Source: Atopomonas hussainii (lineage in GTDB: Bacteria; Pseudomonadota; Gammaproteobacteria; Pseudomonadales; Pseudomonadaceae). Taken from it: a stretch of DNA of 64,000 nucleotides. Shown here piece by piece: positions 55,207-63,887 of the stretch. Under the pieces are notes generated by a model. The model was not told the origin of the DNA, did not search any database, and saw only the letters and a program-made list of their open reading frames with translations. The position numbers and the translations under genes are program-made. The stretch is from NCBI RefSeq assembly GCF_900109735.1, contig NZ_FOAS01000003.1:1-64000 (forward strand). Reading direction: 5' to 3'. Positions within the stretch are counted from its first letter, which is position 1, and the number at the start of each line of letters is the position of its first letter.

Positions 55207-55611
55207 ATGGCTCGCCTGTCCACCTTTCAAAGCGCAAAAACGCTGCTGCGCTGCCTAGCGGCTCTCTTCATGGCCGCTCTGTTAGCGGGCTGCACTGTGA
55301 AAACCGACTCGATAAGCCAAGCCAGCGTCACTCAGTGGCAAAACGGCAAACTGCAGGGCGAGGTAAAACCGCTGTCGCCCGTCGCCACCGCTCAGTTTGA
55401 CGCGTGGCTAACAGACCACCGCTGGGGCTGGCTGCCGGTGCACGGCACTTTTTTACCCGCGCTTACCATCAGCCTCACCCATACCGACGGCACAGTCTCT
55501 ACCGCGAACCTGCGCAAAGACTCATTGGTAATTGGCGACTATCAGCTCCGCCTTGCGGATGCCGAGTATGAATACCTGCGCAACCTACTTAGCTCCCCTG
55601 AAAACCGCTAA
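55207..55611 (+). CDS. Putative lipoprotein of unknown function
   Basis: 134 residues. The N-terminus has a basic-hydrophobic signal with lipobox LLAGC (ALFMAALLAGCTVKTDS), so it should be lipidated and anchored in the outer or inner membrane. The rest looks like a small beta domain with a Trp-rich centre (DAWLTDHRWGWLPVHG). I do not recognise a family. It lies 15 bases after selO and may be co-transcribed. Confidence 0.75.
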   Translation: MARLSTFQSAKTLLRCLAALFMAALLAGCTVKTDSISQASVTQWQNGKLQGEVKPLSPVATAQFDAWLTDHRWGWLPVHGTFLPALTISLTHTDGTVSTANLRKDSLVIGDYQLRLADAEYEYLRNLLSSPENR

Positions 55612-55684
55612 GCAGCATATTCCTCAAAAGCATATAAATTTCAGAAAACAGTCTTGGACATTCTAAGCCAAGCTTATTTATCGT

Positions 55685-55717
55685 GGCGCCCTCAGGAAAA
55701 CCGCCTTTGAGGGTGTC
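55685..55717 (+). promoter_or_regulatory. Hairpin hiding the Shine-Dalgarno of the SLC13 gene
   Basis: GGCGCCCTCA (55685-55694) can pair over ten bases with TGAGGGTGTC (55708-55717), two of the pairs being G-U. The right arm contains the GAGGG ribosome site and ends directly before the ATG at 55718. In the mRNA this would hold the site closed. No T-run follows, so it is not a terminator. Possible thermo- or ligand-controlled translation; the partner signal is unknown. Confidence 0.45.
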
Positions 55718-57499
55718 ATGCTCGGCGAAACAATGTCTCTGCTACTGGTCGCAGCCTTACTTATCGGTGTGCTGGTAGCGTTTGTCCGCGAAACCTGGAG
55801 CCCCGATGTGGTGGCCGGGATTGCCGTGGCCATTTTGCTTGCCGTGCAAATTCTCACCCCTGCCGAAGTGCTCAGCGTGCTGTCTAACCCGGCGCCGATC
55901 ACTATCGCCTGTATGTTCGTCTTGTCCGCCGCCTTAGAGCGCACCGGCTGTGTGGATGCCCTCGGCGCGTGGCTGAGCAACTTAGTCGGCGGCAGCCCGC
56001 TGAAAGCGCTGGCTGGTTTAATGGCCACCGCGATGCTGGTCTCGGCGTTTATCAACAACACCCCGGTGGTCGCCATCATGACCCCGGTAGCGATTGCCTT
56101 GGCCGCCCGCGCCGGCACTATGCCCTCTAAGCTGCTGATTCCGCTGTCGTACGCCACCATCATGGGCGGCACGCTAACGCTGATCGGCACCTCGACCAAT
56201 ATTCTGGTCGATGGCGTGGCGCGTAATGCCGGCCTGCCGCCGATTGGCATGTTCGACATCACCTTGCCGGGCCTAGTGATGGCCGCCGTGGGCTTCATCT
56301 ACATGCTCACCTTCGGCTATCGCCTGCTGCCTGATCGCGAGCCCTTCTCGCGCACCCTGCGCAGCAATACTGGCCGCACCTTTATGAGCGAGCTATTGGT
56401 GCCCGCAGGCTCGCCTGTGGTGGGCAAAAGCATCAGCGAGGCCAGCTTAAACGGCGGTTCTGGCCTTAAGGTACTGAAGATTTTCCGCGCCGATGAAGCC
56501 ATCACCGAGCCGGCCAACACCACTGTTCTGCAGGCCGGCGATCAGCTGGTGCTGCACACCACGCGGCAGGATGTGGTGGAGCTGCGCGAAAGCGGTCTAC
56601 TGGAGTTCAACCGTGGCGAGGCCTTCGAGACCATCAGCACCCGCGACGTGGTGCTGGCCGAAGCCATCGTGGGGCGAAACTCGCGCTACAGCCATCGCCC
56701 GATGCGCGACCTCGACTTAACCGCGCGTTACGGCATTCATGTGCTGGCCGTGCACCGCCAAGACGAAAATATTCAGGGCAACTTGGATGATTTCGAGCTG
56801 CAATTTGGCGATGTAATGCTGCTCGAAGGCACCCCCGCGCAGATCAAGCGTTTTGCCGATAACGGTGAGCTGATCAGCCTCAACACCGTGCAAGAGCGCG
56901 CCTACCGTCGCGATAAGGCACCGATTGCCATCATCGCTACCCTCGCGGTGATGGTGTTAGCCGCGTTTAAAGTCATGCCCATTGAAGGCTTGGCGATGAT
57001 CGCTGCCGTCACTGTGCTGGCCACCGGCTGCTTGGATGTCGAAGACGCCTACAAGGCGGTGGAATGGAAGATTCTCGGCCTGATTCTCGGCATGCTCGCG
57101 GTCAGTATCGCGATGGACAAGGTCGGGCTGGTGAGCGTGATTGTCGATGGCGTGATGGCGGTGACGCCCACCGCGCACCCGCTGATCATGCTGGCGTTTA
57201 TCTACTTTATGACCTCGGCGCTGACCGAAGTGCTGTCGAACAACGCCGTGGCGGTACTGATCGCGCCGATTGGTATTGGCTTGGCAGAAACCTTAGGCGT
57301 GAGCCCCATGCCCTTTGTGGTCGCGGTGATGTTCGCTGCCAGCGCCAGCTTTGCCACGCCGATTGGCTACCAAACCAACACCTTTGTGTATAACGCCGGC
57401 GGCTACCGCTTTACCGACTTTATGAAAGTCGGCAGCCCGCTGAACTTTTTAATGTGGATTGTGGGGATGATCGTCATCCCACTGTGTTTCCCTTTCTAA
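55718..57499 (+). CDS. SLC13-family (divalent anion/sodium symporter-type) permease with RCK_C domains
   Basis: 593 residues. N-terminal and C-terminal membrane halves (VAGIAVAILLAVQILTPAEVL, SAFINNTPVVAIMTPVAIALAARA, and SALTEVLSNNAVAVLIAPIGIGLAETLG) carry the SNT/NNT-type signature loops of the family. Two cytoplasmic TrkA-C-like domains lie between them (LLVPAGSPVVGKSISEASL and VGRNSRYSHRPMRDLDLTARYGI). Substrate may be sulfate, a dicarboxylate or another anion. I chose the first ATG, behind GAGGG; a second ATG at 55733 is possible. Fits the PA5024 position between selO and metY. Confidence 0.85.
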   Translation: MLGETMSLLLVAALLIGVLVAFVRETWSPDVVAGIAVAILLAVQILTPAEVLSVLSNPAPITIACMFVLSAALERTGCVDALGAWLSNLVGGSPLKALAGLMATAMLVSAFINNTPVVAIMTPVAIALAARAGTMPSKLLIPLSYATIMGGTLTLIGTSTNILVDGVARNAGLPPIGMFDITLPGLVMAAVGFIYMLTFGYRLLPDREPFSRTLRSNTGRTFMSELLVPAGSPVVGKSISEASLNGGSGLKVLKIFRADEAITEPANTTVLQAGDQLVLHTTRQDVVELRESGLLEFNRGEAFETISTRDVVLAEAIVGRNSRYSHRPMRDLDLTARYGIHVLAVHRQDENIQGNLDDFELQFGDVMLLEGTPAQIKRFADNGELISLNTVQERAYRRDKAPIAIIATLAVMVLAAFKVMPIEGLAMIAAVTVLATGCLDVEDAYKAVEWKILGLILGMLAVSIAMDKVGLVSVIVDGVMAVTPTAHPLIMLAFIYFMTSALTEVLSNNAVAVLIAPIGIGLAETLGVSPMPFVVAVMFAASASFATPIGYQTNTFVYNAGGYRFTDFMKVGSPLNFLMWIVGMIVIPLCFPF

Positions 57500-57649
57500 G
57501 CCCGCACTTGCTCCGTTGTAACCCCGTTTCATAGGCACGGCTTGCCGTGCCGAAACCAAGGGCTATCCCGTCACACCTCTTTGGATGTATTGAACCCTGC
57601 GCGCGGCTCGGCCATGCTCGGGGTTTTCTTGCCTGCTTCGAGGGACCCG

Positions 57650-58924
57650 ATGAAACGCGAAACCTTAGCCATCCACGCCGGTTACAGCCCAGACCCGACC
57701 ACTAAAGCGGTGGCGGTGCCTATCTACCAGACCAGCTCATACGCCTTCGATAGCACCCAACACGGCGCCGACCTGTTCGATTTAAAAGTGCCGGGCAATA
57801 TCTACACCCGGATCATGAACCCCACCCACGACGTGCTCGAACAGCGCATTGCCGCGCTGGAAGGCGGCGTCGGCGCACTGGCGGTGGCCTCGGGCATGGC
57901 GGCGATCACCTACGCGATTCTCACCTTGGCGCAGGCCGGCGATAACATCATCGCCAGCAGCAAGCTGTACGGCGGCACCTACAACCTGTTTGCCCACACC
58001 CTGCCGCGCTACGGCATCGAAGTCCGCTTCGCCGCACACGACGATATCGCCGGCATGGAGCAACTGATCGACGCCAACACCCGCGCGGTGTTCTGTGAGT
58101 CGATCGGCAACCCCGCCGGTAATATCACCGACCTCGCCGCGCTAAGCAGCATGGCGCACAGTCACGGCGTACCGGTGATTGTCGACAACACCGTGGCCAG
58201 TCCGGCGCTGTGCCGGCCGTTTGAGCACGGCGCGGATATCGTGGTGCACTCGCTGACCAAATACATCGGCGGCCACGGCACCAGCATCGGCGGCATGGTG
58301 GTCGACTCCGGTAAATTCCCATGGACCGAGCAGCGCGAGCGCTTCCCGCATTTCAATACCCCGGATGCCTCGTACCACGGCGTGGTGTACACCGAGGCCT
58401 TCGGCCCTGCGGCTTTTATCGGCCGCTGCCGTGTGGTGCCGCTGCGCAACATGGGCGCGGCACTGTCACCGTTTAATGCCTTCCTGATTTTGCAGGGGCT
58501 GGAAACCTTGCCGCTGCGCATGGAGCGTCACTGCGAAAACGCGCTGAAAGTCGCCGAATTTCTGCAAAACCACGCGCAAGTGGAGTGGGTCAGCTATGCC
58601 GGCCTGCCTAGCCACCCCGACCACGCCCTCGCACAGCGCTATATGCAGGGTACCCCAGCGTCGATTCTAAGCTTCGGCATCAAAGGCGGCGCCGAGGCGG
58701 GCGCGCGCTTTATCGACGCCCTACAGCTCATCGTGCGCTTGGTTAACATCGGCGATGCCAAATCGCTGGCCTGCCACCCCGCCAGCACCACCCACCGCCA
58801 GCTGAATGCCGAAGAACTGGCCCGCGCCGGGGTGAGTGCCGACATGGTGCGCTTGTCGATTGGCATCGAGCACAGCGACGACATTCTCGCCGACCTCGAC
58901 CAAGCCCTACGCGCCAGCGCTTAA
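57650..58924 (+). CDS. metY: O-acetylhomoserine sulfhydrylase
   Basis: A 424-residue PLP enzyme of the Cys/Met metabolism family that makes homocysteine directly from an acylated homoserine and sulfide. It starts MKRETLAIHAGYSPDPTTKAVAVPIYQTSSYAF and contains YTRIMNPTHDVLEQRIAALEGG, NTVASPALCRPFEHGADIVVHSLTKYIGGHG (PLP Lys near residue 204) and the Arg of the C-terminal SIGIEHSDDILADL. ATG 57650 follows GAGGG; the open frame before it has no similarity. The 150-bp leader contains GGCACGG-CTTG-CCGTGCC at about 57532-57549, perhaps the end of the transporter transcript. Confidence 0.92.
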   Translation: MKRETLAIHAGYSPDPTTKAVAVPIYQTSSYAFDSTQHGADLFDLKVPGNIYTRIMNPTHDVLEQRIAALEGGVGALAVASGMAAITYAILTLAQAGDNIIASSKLYGGTYNLFAHTLPRYGIEVRFAAHDDIAGMEQLIDANTRAVFCESIGNPAGNITDLAALSSMAHSHGVPVIVDNTVASPALCRPFEHGADIVVHSLTKYIGGHGTSIGGMVVDSGKFPWTEQRERFPHFNTPDASYHGVVYTEAFGPAAFIGRCRVVPLRNMGAALSPFNAFLILQGLETLPLRMERHCENALKVAEFLQNHAQVEWVSYAGLPSHPDHALAQRYMQGTPASILSFGIKGGAEAGARFIDALQLIVRLVNIGDAKSLACHPASTTHRQLNAEELARAGVSADMVRLSIGIEHSDDILADLDQALRASA

Positions 58925-58987
58925 GCCCTAAGCCACACGGCGGCGCGCTCAACGCTGCGCCGCCGCAGCCCAGATAAGGAGAACCGC

Positions 58988-59419
58988 GTGCTGAAACAAC
59001 TGCTGGAAGAAAAAATCGACTTCGTTAAACGCATGGGCTTAAAGGCTGAAGTGCTGGAGCGCGGCCATGTCGAGCTACTGGCCCCCGCCGCCGGCAACCA
59101 AAACCACATCGGCAGCATGTACGCCGGCGCGCTGTTTACCTTGGCAGAAATCCCCGGTGGCGCGCTGTTTCTCACCAGCTTCAACACGCAGCGTTTTTAC
59201 CCGGTGCTTAAAGGCATGAACGTCGACTTTAAGCGCCCCGCCTTGGGCGATATTAGCGTTACCGCCCGCCTTAGCGATGCAGAAATTCAGCGCATCGAGC
59301 AACAGGCCGAAACCGACGGCAAAGCGCCTTACACCCTGACCCTAGAGCTAAAAGACGCCCAAGGCGCAGTCGTCGCCATCAGCCAAGGCCAGTACCAATT
59401 ACGCCAAATCGGCCGCTAA
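58988..59419 (+). CDS. Hotdog-fold thioesterase-like protein (YiiD C-terminal domain type)
   Basis: 143 residues starting at GTG 58988 behind AAGGAG. The hotdog helix is NHIGSMYAGALFTLAEIPGGALF, followed by the beta sheet with LKGMNVDFKRPALGDISVTARL. Such proteins usually cleave acyl-CoA or acyl-ACP thioesters, but the substrate is unknown here. It sits between metY and a universal stress protein, the place of PA5026. Confidence 0.8.
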   Translation: MLKQLLEEKIDFVKRMGLKAEVLERGHVELLAPAAGNQNHIGSMYAGALFTLAEIPGGALFLTSFNTQRFYPVLKGMNVDFKRPALGDISVTARLSDAEIQRIEQQAETDGKAPYTLTLELKDAQGAVVAISQGQYQLRQIGR

Positions 59420-59488
59420 ACTGTCACAGGTCAACGTAGCGTCACAACGCTGACGCATACTTAACGCACACCGCTAAAGGAGCAGCCC

Positions 59489-60313
59489 ATGCGTTCTCTG
59501 ATGATTGTTCACGACCTCAGCCATGAAGCCGACGCCGCGCTGCTGCGTGCCGTGCAGCTGAGCCGCCAGCATGATGCCGAGCTGCATGTGCTGCACGTCA
59601 TTCAAGGGCACTTACCGCCAGCCGTGATGGCCTCCGCCAAAGAAGCCGCTCAGCGCGCGCTGGATGAAAGCCTGCGTCGCACCGGCGCCCCCAGCGATAC
59701 CCAGCTGACCATCATCCAAGGCCGCGTGGCGGAAACCATCTTAGAGAACTCTCACGAAGGCGACGTCGATTTAATCGTCATGGGCCTGCACCACCAGAAA
59801 AGCCCCGAGATGTTTGTCGGCACCACGCTAGAGCGCGTGGTACGGCAAAGCGCCCTGCCGGTGCTGGTGGTGAAAAACGCCGACGGCCAACCCTACGGCC
59901 GCGCCAGCATTGCGCTAGATTTCTCGCTGTGCGCCACCCATGCCTTAGGCAACTTGTTCGACTTACTGCCCAGCAATGCCGACATCTTCGCCCTGCACGT
60001 GTTCGACCTGCCGGCCTCAGGCTTCTTAGGTCGCCCGCGCAGCACCGAGAAGATGATCGAAACGCAGAAACAAATGATCGCCCAACTGGTGAAAGACGAG
60101 CAGGAGCGCTTAGGTGTCGACGGCCCGACCATTCACCACGACGTGCGCCAAGGCGGCATCGCCAATGCGCTGGACGAAAGCATCTACACCCGTCACAGCC
60201 AACTTCTGGCCTTGGGCAGCCATGGCCGTGGAGTGATCTCCGAAGCCCTGCTGGGCAGCCTCACCCAGCACTACCTGCGCAATCCCCCGTGTGACTTGCT
60301 GATCTGTAAGTAA
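59489..60313 (+). CDS. Tandem universal stress protein
   Basis: 274 residues forming two Usp domains. Each ends with the ATP-binding pattern G-x2-G-x9-G-S/T: VMGLHHQKSPEMFVGTTLERVV in the first and LGSHGRGVISEALLGSLTQHYL in the second. Start ATG behind AAAGGAGC. An imperfect repeat AGCGT-CACA-ACGCT at 59438-59451 lies in its promoter region. Pseudomonas relatives are often induced in low oxygen or stationary phase, but no ANR box is visible here. Matches PA5027. Confidence 0.9.
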   Translation: MRSLMIVHDLSHEADAALLRAVQLSRQHDAELHVLHVIQGHLPPAVMASAKEAAQRALDESLRRTGAPSDTQLTIIQGRVAETILENSHEGDVDLIVMGLHHQKSPEMFVGTTLERVVRQSALPVLVVKNADGQPYGRASIALDFSLCATHALGNLFDLLPSNADIFALHVFDLPASGFLGRPRSTEKMIETQKQMIAQLVKDEQERLGVDGPTIHHDVRQGGIANALDESIYTRHSQLLALGSHGRGVISEALLGSLTQHYLRNPPCDLLICK

Positions 60314-60327
60314 TACAGAGTGCAGAT

Positions 60328-60358
60328 AAAACGAAGGGGCCTCGCGGCCCCTTCGATG
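60328..60358. terminator. Bidirectional terminator between the Usp and ParA genes
   Basis: CGAAGGGGCC-TCGC-GGCCCCTTCG, a perfect 10-base stem (60332-60355), with AAAA on the left and a short T-rich tail on the right. It serves both convergent genes, more convincingly the ParA side. Confidence 0.85.
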
Positions 60359-60362
60359 TTTC

Positions 60363-61130
60363 TTAACCTTCCAGATGCTCATACAGCGACACAAACTGCT
60401 GAGTGAGTTTATGCCGTGGGTCTAAGTAGATCAGCGGCTTACACAGCTGGTGCGATTCACGCATCTTCACCGAGCTGGTCAAGTGCACCGGCAGCACAGG
60501 CAACTCTTCGGCGATCAACTCATCCAGCAACTGCTGCGGCAAGCTCGCGCGCGGCTGAAACTGATTGACCACAATGCCTTCCACTTCGAGGTCTTCATTG
60601 TGGTCTTCTTTTAAATCCGCCAGCTCATGCAGCAAACCGTACAAGGCCTGGCGCGAGAAGCTGTCGCAATCGAAGGGAATCAAGCAGCGATCGGCGGCGA
60701 TCAGCGCGGAAACGGTATAAAAATTCAGCGCCGGCGGCGTATCGATATAAATCCGCTCGTAGTCCTTGCTCAAGTTCTCCAACAACTTTCGCAGGTTGTT
60801 GATCTTGTGTTTGGCTTCCAGCTTCGGCTGCAGCTCGGCCAACTCCGCCGAGGCAGTGATGATGTGCAGGTTTTCAAACTGGGTTTCATGGATCTGCGCT
60901 ACCGGCTTCTTAGCAAGAAGCCCAGAGGACAACACCTGCTTAAAAAACTCCGCCATGCCTTCGGGAATCTCATCACCCACCAGCCCAGTTAAGTAATGCG
61001 TGGTATTGGCCTGCGCATCCAAATCCACCACCAACGTGCGCAAGCCCTGCTGCGCACTCACCGCCGCCAAATTGCAGGTAATACTCGACTTACCCACCCC
61101 GCCTTTTTGGTTAAACACTACGCGTCGCAT
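60363..61130 (-). CDS. ParA/MinD-family ATPase (PA5028-like)
   Basis: 255 residues starting MRRVVFNQKGGVGKSSITCNL, with the deviant Walker A KGGVGKS, LRTLVVDLDAQANTTHYL (A') and YERIYIDTPPALNFY (Walker B). It has no ParB partner or centromere-like repeats nearby, so it is an orphan ParA, used in other bacteria to position protein clusters, chemoreceptors or flagellar parts. The ATG at 61128-61130 is chosen; an earlier ATG at 61145 has no ribosome site advantage. The aryl polyene cluster starts divergently to its right. Confidence 0.9.
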   Translation of the reverse strand: MRRVVFNQKGGVGKSSITCNLAAVSAQQGLRTLVVDLDAQANTTHYLTGLVGDEIPEGMAEFFKQVLSSGLLAKKPVAQIHETQFENLHIITASAELAELQPKLEAKHKINNLRKLLENLSKDYERIYIDTPPALNFYTVSALIAADRCLIPFDCDSFSRQALYGLLHELADLKEDHNEDLEVEGIVVNQFQPRASLPQQLLDELIAEELPVLPVHLTSSVKMRESHQLCKPLIYLDPRHKLTQQFVSLYEHLEG

Positions 61131-61281
61131 ACCTACCCCCAGCATTCCTGCAGACTAAACCCAGCTTATCGCACCCGTTTCCTTCAGGCCTTGCAGCGTG
61201 TATTGGGCACGTAATGTGCTGCGAGCATACGACAACCTGCTGTAGGCCGACAAAAGTTAGGGTGATATCATTCGCGCCCTT

Positions 61282-61296
61282 GAGTCGAGACGACTC
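61282..61296. promoter_or_regulatory. Perfect palindrome upstream of the aryl polyene cluster
   Basis: GAGTCG-AGA-CGACTC lies 40 bases before the apeC ATG, in the 206-bp region shared with the divergent ParA gene. An operator for an unknown regulator is plausible. The surrounding region has no gene. Confidence 0.4.
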
Positions 61297-61336
61297 TGCA
61301 AGCACTCCCGCAGGGAAGTATGAAGTAGCTCGCAGG

Positions 61337-62062
61337 ATGACCGTGCTGAACTTTTCTATTGCTGCCTGGCAAGCCTGGGCACCCGACATTGATACCTTCG
61401 ACCGTTGGCTACTTTGGGCCAAGGGTGAAGTGCGCGCGCAAAATGATTACAGCGCGCCCAAGGTCGACTTTTTGCCCGCCATGCAACGACGCCGCCTCAG
61501 CCCGCTCGCGCGCATGGCCTTTCACGTCGGCTGGCCGCTGGCGGAGGGCTGTGAGCAGCTGCCGTTAGTGTTTTATTCACGGCATGGCGAAACCGGCCGC
61601 ACGGCTGAGTTATTGCAATGCTTAGCTAACGCCGAACCACTCTCACCCACCCAGTTTGGCCTTTCTGTACACAACGCGATCATCGGCCAATGGTCAATTC
61701 TGCGCGGCGAAACGACCGAAATGACCGCGCTGTCCGGCGGTGAAGACGGCTTTGAACAGGCGCTTATCGAGGCAGCACTCCTGTTACAGGAGCATCCGCA
61801 GGTGTTACTCATCGCCGCCGAAGAACAGCCGGCGCCCCTGTATGCCGCCGCTATTGATGATATTCCGCACGCCTATGCATTGGGGCTGCTGTTAAGCCGC
61901 GGTTCACAGTGCCAACTGAGCTGGCAAGCCACGGCCAGCTCACCGGCCGCTTCTTTACCTAACCCATTGAACTGGCTACGCCACTGGCTGTTAAACACGC
62001 CAGCTTGGCAACACCACGGCACACAACGTAGTTGGAGCTGGCAATGCCACAGAGCGCAGTAA
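61337..62062 (+). CDS. apeC: Beta-ketoacyl synthase-like protein of the aryl polyene cluster (ApeC type)
   Basis: 241 residues starting MTVLNFSIAAWQAWAPDID. It matches the short, N-terminal-only ketoacyl-synthase-like proteins found at the front of aryl polyene/xanthomonadin clusters: LPAMQRRRLSPLARMAF, YSRHGETGRTAELLQCLAN and LSPTQFGLSVHNAIIGQWSI. The usual catalytic Cys-His-His set is not complete, so it likely pairs with another ketosynthase rather than acting alone. ATG 61337 is preceded closely by GCAGG; the ribosome site is weak. It overlaps apeD by 19 bases. Confidence 0.8.
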   Translation: MTVLNFSIAAWQAWAPDIDTFDRWLLWAKGEVRAQNDYSAPKVDFLPAMQRRRLSPLARMAFHVGWPLAEGCEQLPLVFYSRHGETGRTAELLQCLANAEPLSPTQFGLSVHNAIIGQWSILRGETTEMTALSGGEDGFEQALIEAALLLQEHPQVLLIAAEEQPAPLYAAAIDDIPHAYALGLLLSRGSQCQLSWQATASSPAASLPNPLNWLRHWLLNTPAWQHHGTQRSWSWQCHRAQ

Positions 62063-62820
62063 AACAAGACGCCTACTATTGGCGCCTCATCGCCACCGCG
62101 CTTAGCTTCAGCGTGTTCGGCATCGGTGGCGTGATCCTCTTACTGGTGGTGTTCCCGCTACAGAGCCTACTACCGGGCGACGCCTTGCAACGCCGCCGTC
62201 GTGCGCGCCTTACCGTCAGTCGCCTCTTTATGTTCTTTATTAAGTTCATGCGCGCCATGGGCGTGCTGACCTTTCAGTTCGACGGCGCCGAACGCCTCGG
62301 CCGCCCCGGCCAGCTGATTATTGCCAACCATCCTTCGCTACTGGATGTGGTGTTCTTAATTGCCCACCTGCGCGACACCGGCTGCGTGGTCAAAGAGAGC
62401 CTGTGGCGCAACCCTAGCATGCGCGGCCCAGTGCAAGCCTGCGGCTACATCAGCAATAACGGCAGCGCTGAGATGCTCGACGACGCCGCGCAAACCCTGC
62501 GCGATGGGCAAACCCTGATCATCTTCCCCGAAGGCACGCGCACCACGCCGGGCCTGCCGCCGACCTTCCATCGCGGCGCGGCAGCCATTGCCCTGCGCGG
62601 CGCGCAGGTCATTACCCCGGTCTACATCAGCGTTAACCCCACCACGCTGACCAAAGCCGAGCCCTGGTATCGCATCCCCGCACGCCGCATGCACTACCAG
62701 CTGCGCGTCGGCGCCGACCTGCAGCCGGCGCAGTATCTAGCGGGGCACTCGGCGCCCATTGCCTCGCGCCATCTCAACCAACAACTCCATCAGCAATACA
62801 CGCAGGAGCTCGCCGTATGA
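62044..62820 (+). CDS. apeD: 1-acyl-sn-glycerol-3-phosphate acyltransferase-like protein (ApeD type)
   Basis: 258 residues with one N-terminal membrane helix (FSVFGIGGVILLLVVFPLQSLL) and the PlsC active site: IIANHPSLLDVVF (NHx4D), then IFPEGTRTTPGL. In aryl polyene clusters such an enzyme is thought to attach the polyene to its lipid anchor. Start ATG 62044 with GGAG six bases before, within the apeC end. The next gene begins inside its stop. Confidence 0.87.
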   Translation: MPQSAVKQDAYYWRLIATALSFSVFGIGGVILLLVVFPLQSLLPGDALQRRRRARLTVSRLFMFFIKFMRAMGVLTFQFDGAERLGRPGQLIIANHPSLLDVVFLIAHLRDTGCVVKESLWRNPSMRGPVQACGYISNNGSAEMLDDAAQTLRDGQTLIIFPEGTRTTPGLPPTFHRGAAAIALRGAQVITPVYISVNPTTLTKAEPWYRIPARRMHYQLRVGADLQPAQYLAGHSAPIASRHLNQQLHQQYTQELAV

Positions 62821-63077
62821 GCCAACTGGAACAAGAGATCAAAACGCTCATCATTGAGTCCCTCGGCTTAGAGGATATGACGCCCAGCGATATCGACAGC
62901 CAAGCGGTTTTATTTGGCGACGGTTTGGGTCTCGACAGTGTCGACGCTTTGGAATTGGGCCTGGCGATTCAAAAGCGCTACGGCATTAAAATCGACGCGG
63001 AATCCAAAGACACCCGTGAGCATTTTCGCAACGTGGCCAGCCTAGCGGCCTTTGTCAGCCAGCACCGTAGCGCCTAA
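62817..63077 (+). CDS. apeE: Acyl carrier protein 1 (ApeE type)
   Basis: 86 residues, acidic, with the phosphopantetheine serine in DGLGLDSVDALELGLAI. It starts in a four-base overlap with apeD. A discrete carrier protein for the iterative aryl polyene synthase, paired with a second one downstream. Confidence 0.9.
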   Translation: MSQLEQEIKTLIIESLGLEDMTPSDIDSQAVLFGDGLGLDSVDALELGLAIQKRYGIKIDAESKDTREHFRNVASLAAFVSQHRSA

Positions 63078-63090
63078 GGACGCCCTCCCC

Positions 63091-63345
63091 ATGCAAAGCC
63101 GAGAAGACGTATTCAATACCCTGCGCGAAGCGCTGATCGAACTGTTTGAACTAAGCCCGGAGAGCATCACCGGCGACGCTAACCTGTATGAAGATTTGGA
63201 AATCGACAGCATCGACGCCGTCGACCTGATCGACCACATCAAGCGCCAGACCGGCAAAAAGCTGGCCGCCGAAGACTTTAAGAGCGTGCGCACCGTCGAC
63301 GACGTGGTCGATGCGGTGTTCCGCCTCGCCCAGCAAGACGCATGA
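63091..63345 (+). CDS. apeF: Acyl carrier protein 2 (ApeF type)
   Basis: 84 residues starting MQSREDVFNTLREALIELFEL; the pantetheine site is YEDLEIDSIDAVDLIDHI. It is more like fatty-acid ACPs than the first carrier. Two tandem carrier proteins are a hallmark of aryl polyene clusters. The start is at ATG 63091, 13 bases after apeE; the upstream in-frame ATG lies inside apeE. Confidence 0.9.
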   Translation: MQSREDVFNTLREALIELFELSPESITGDANLYEDLEIDSIDAVDLIDHIKRQTGKKLAAEDFKSVRTVDDVVDAVFRLAQQDA

Positions 63346-63887
63346 CACGCCTAGCCAGCACCGCTCTGGTGCTGGTGGGCTTGCTCTACCCGTTTGCCGT
63401 GTACTTTGGCCTAGAGCATGTTTCACCACGCTGGTTTGCCCTACTGCTGGCCGCCCTCTGGCTAATGCGGGCGCTGACGGCTACCCGCCAGCCGGGCACT
63501 TGGCAACTACCCGCACTGGCCTTGGTGTTTTGCGGCGTGTTGGCAATTAGCGCCGACGACCAGCTACTACGCCTCTACCCCGTGCTGATTAACGCCGGCC
63601 TCGCCGCCTTGTTCGCCCACAGTTTGTATCACGGCATGCCGGTCATTGAGCGCTTAGCGCGTCTGCAAGAGCCGGACTTACCACCGAGCGGCGTGCGTTA
63701 TACCCGGCAAGTGACCAAAGTCTGGCTGGCGTTTTTTCTCGCCAACGGCAGCGTTGCACTGCTGCTCAGCCTGTGGGCGCCGCTAAGTTGGTGGACGCTG
63801 TACAACGGCCTGATTGCCTACCTGCTAATGGGCTGTCTGTTTATTGTGGAATGGCTGGTGCGCCAGCGCGTTAAGGCCCAAGCATGA
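63342..63887 (+). CDS. apeG: Integral membrane protein of the aryl polyene cluster (ApeG type)
   Basis: 181 residues with five or so hydrophobic helices (STALVLVGLLYPFAVYFGLE, WFALLLAALWLMRAL, LPALALVFCGVLAIS, VWLAFFLANGSVALLLSLW, LYNGLIAYLLMGCLFIVEW). It matches the predicted membrane protein always found between the carrier proteins and the ligase of these clusters (COG4648 type). Its biochemical role is unknown. Both ends overlap neighbours by four bases. Confidence 0.85.
   Translation: MTRLASTALVLVGLLYPFAVYFGLEHVSPRWFALLLAALWLMRALTATRQPGTWQLPALALVFCGVLAISADDQLLRLYPVLINAGLAALFAHSLYHGMPVIERLARLQEPDLPPSGVRYTRQVTKVWLAFFLANGSVALLLSLWAPLSWWTLYNGLIAYLLMGCLFIVEWLVRQRVKAQA

Noticed and set aside
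57500-57649. A SAM-type riboswitch ahead of metY.
   Set aside because: I could not find the conserved cores of known SAM or SAH riboswitches; only a GC-rich hairpin is visible.
60363-61130. A plasmid partition locus.
   Set aside because: No ParB gene, iterons or replication gene are present and the surroundings are chromosomal core genes.
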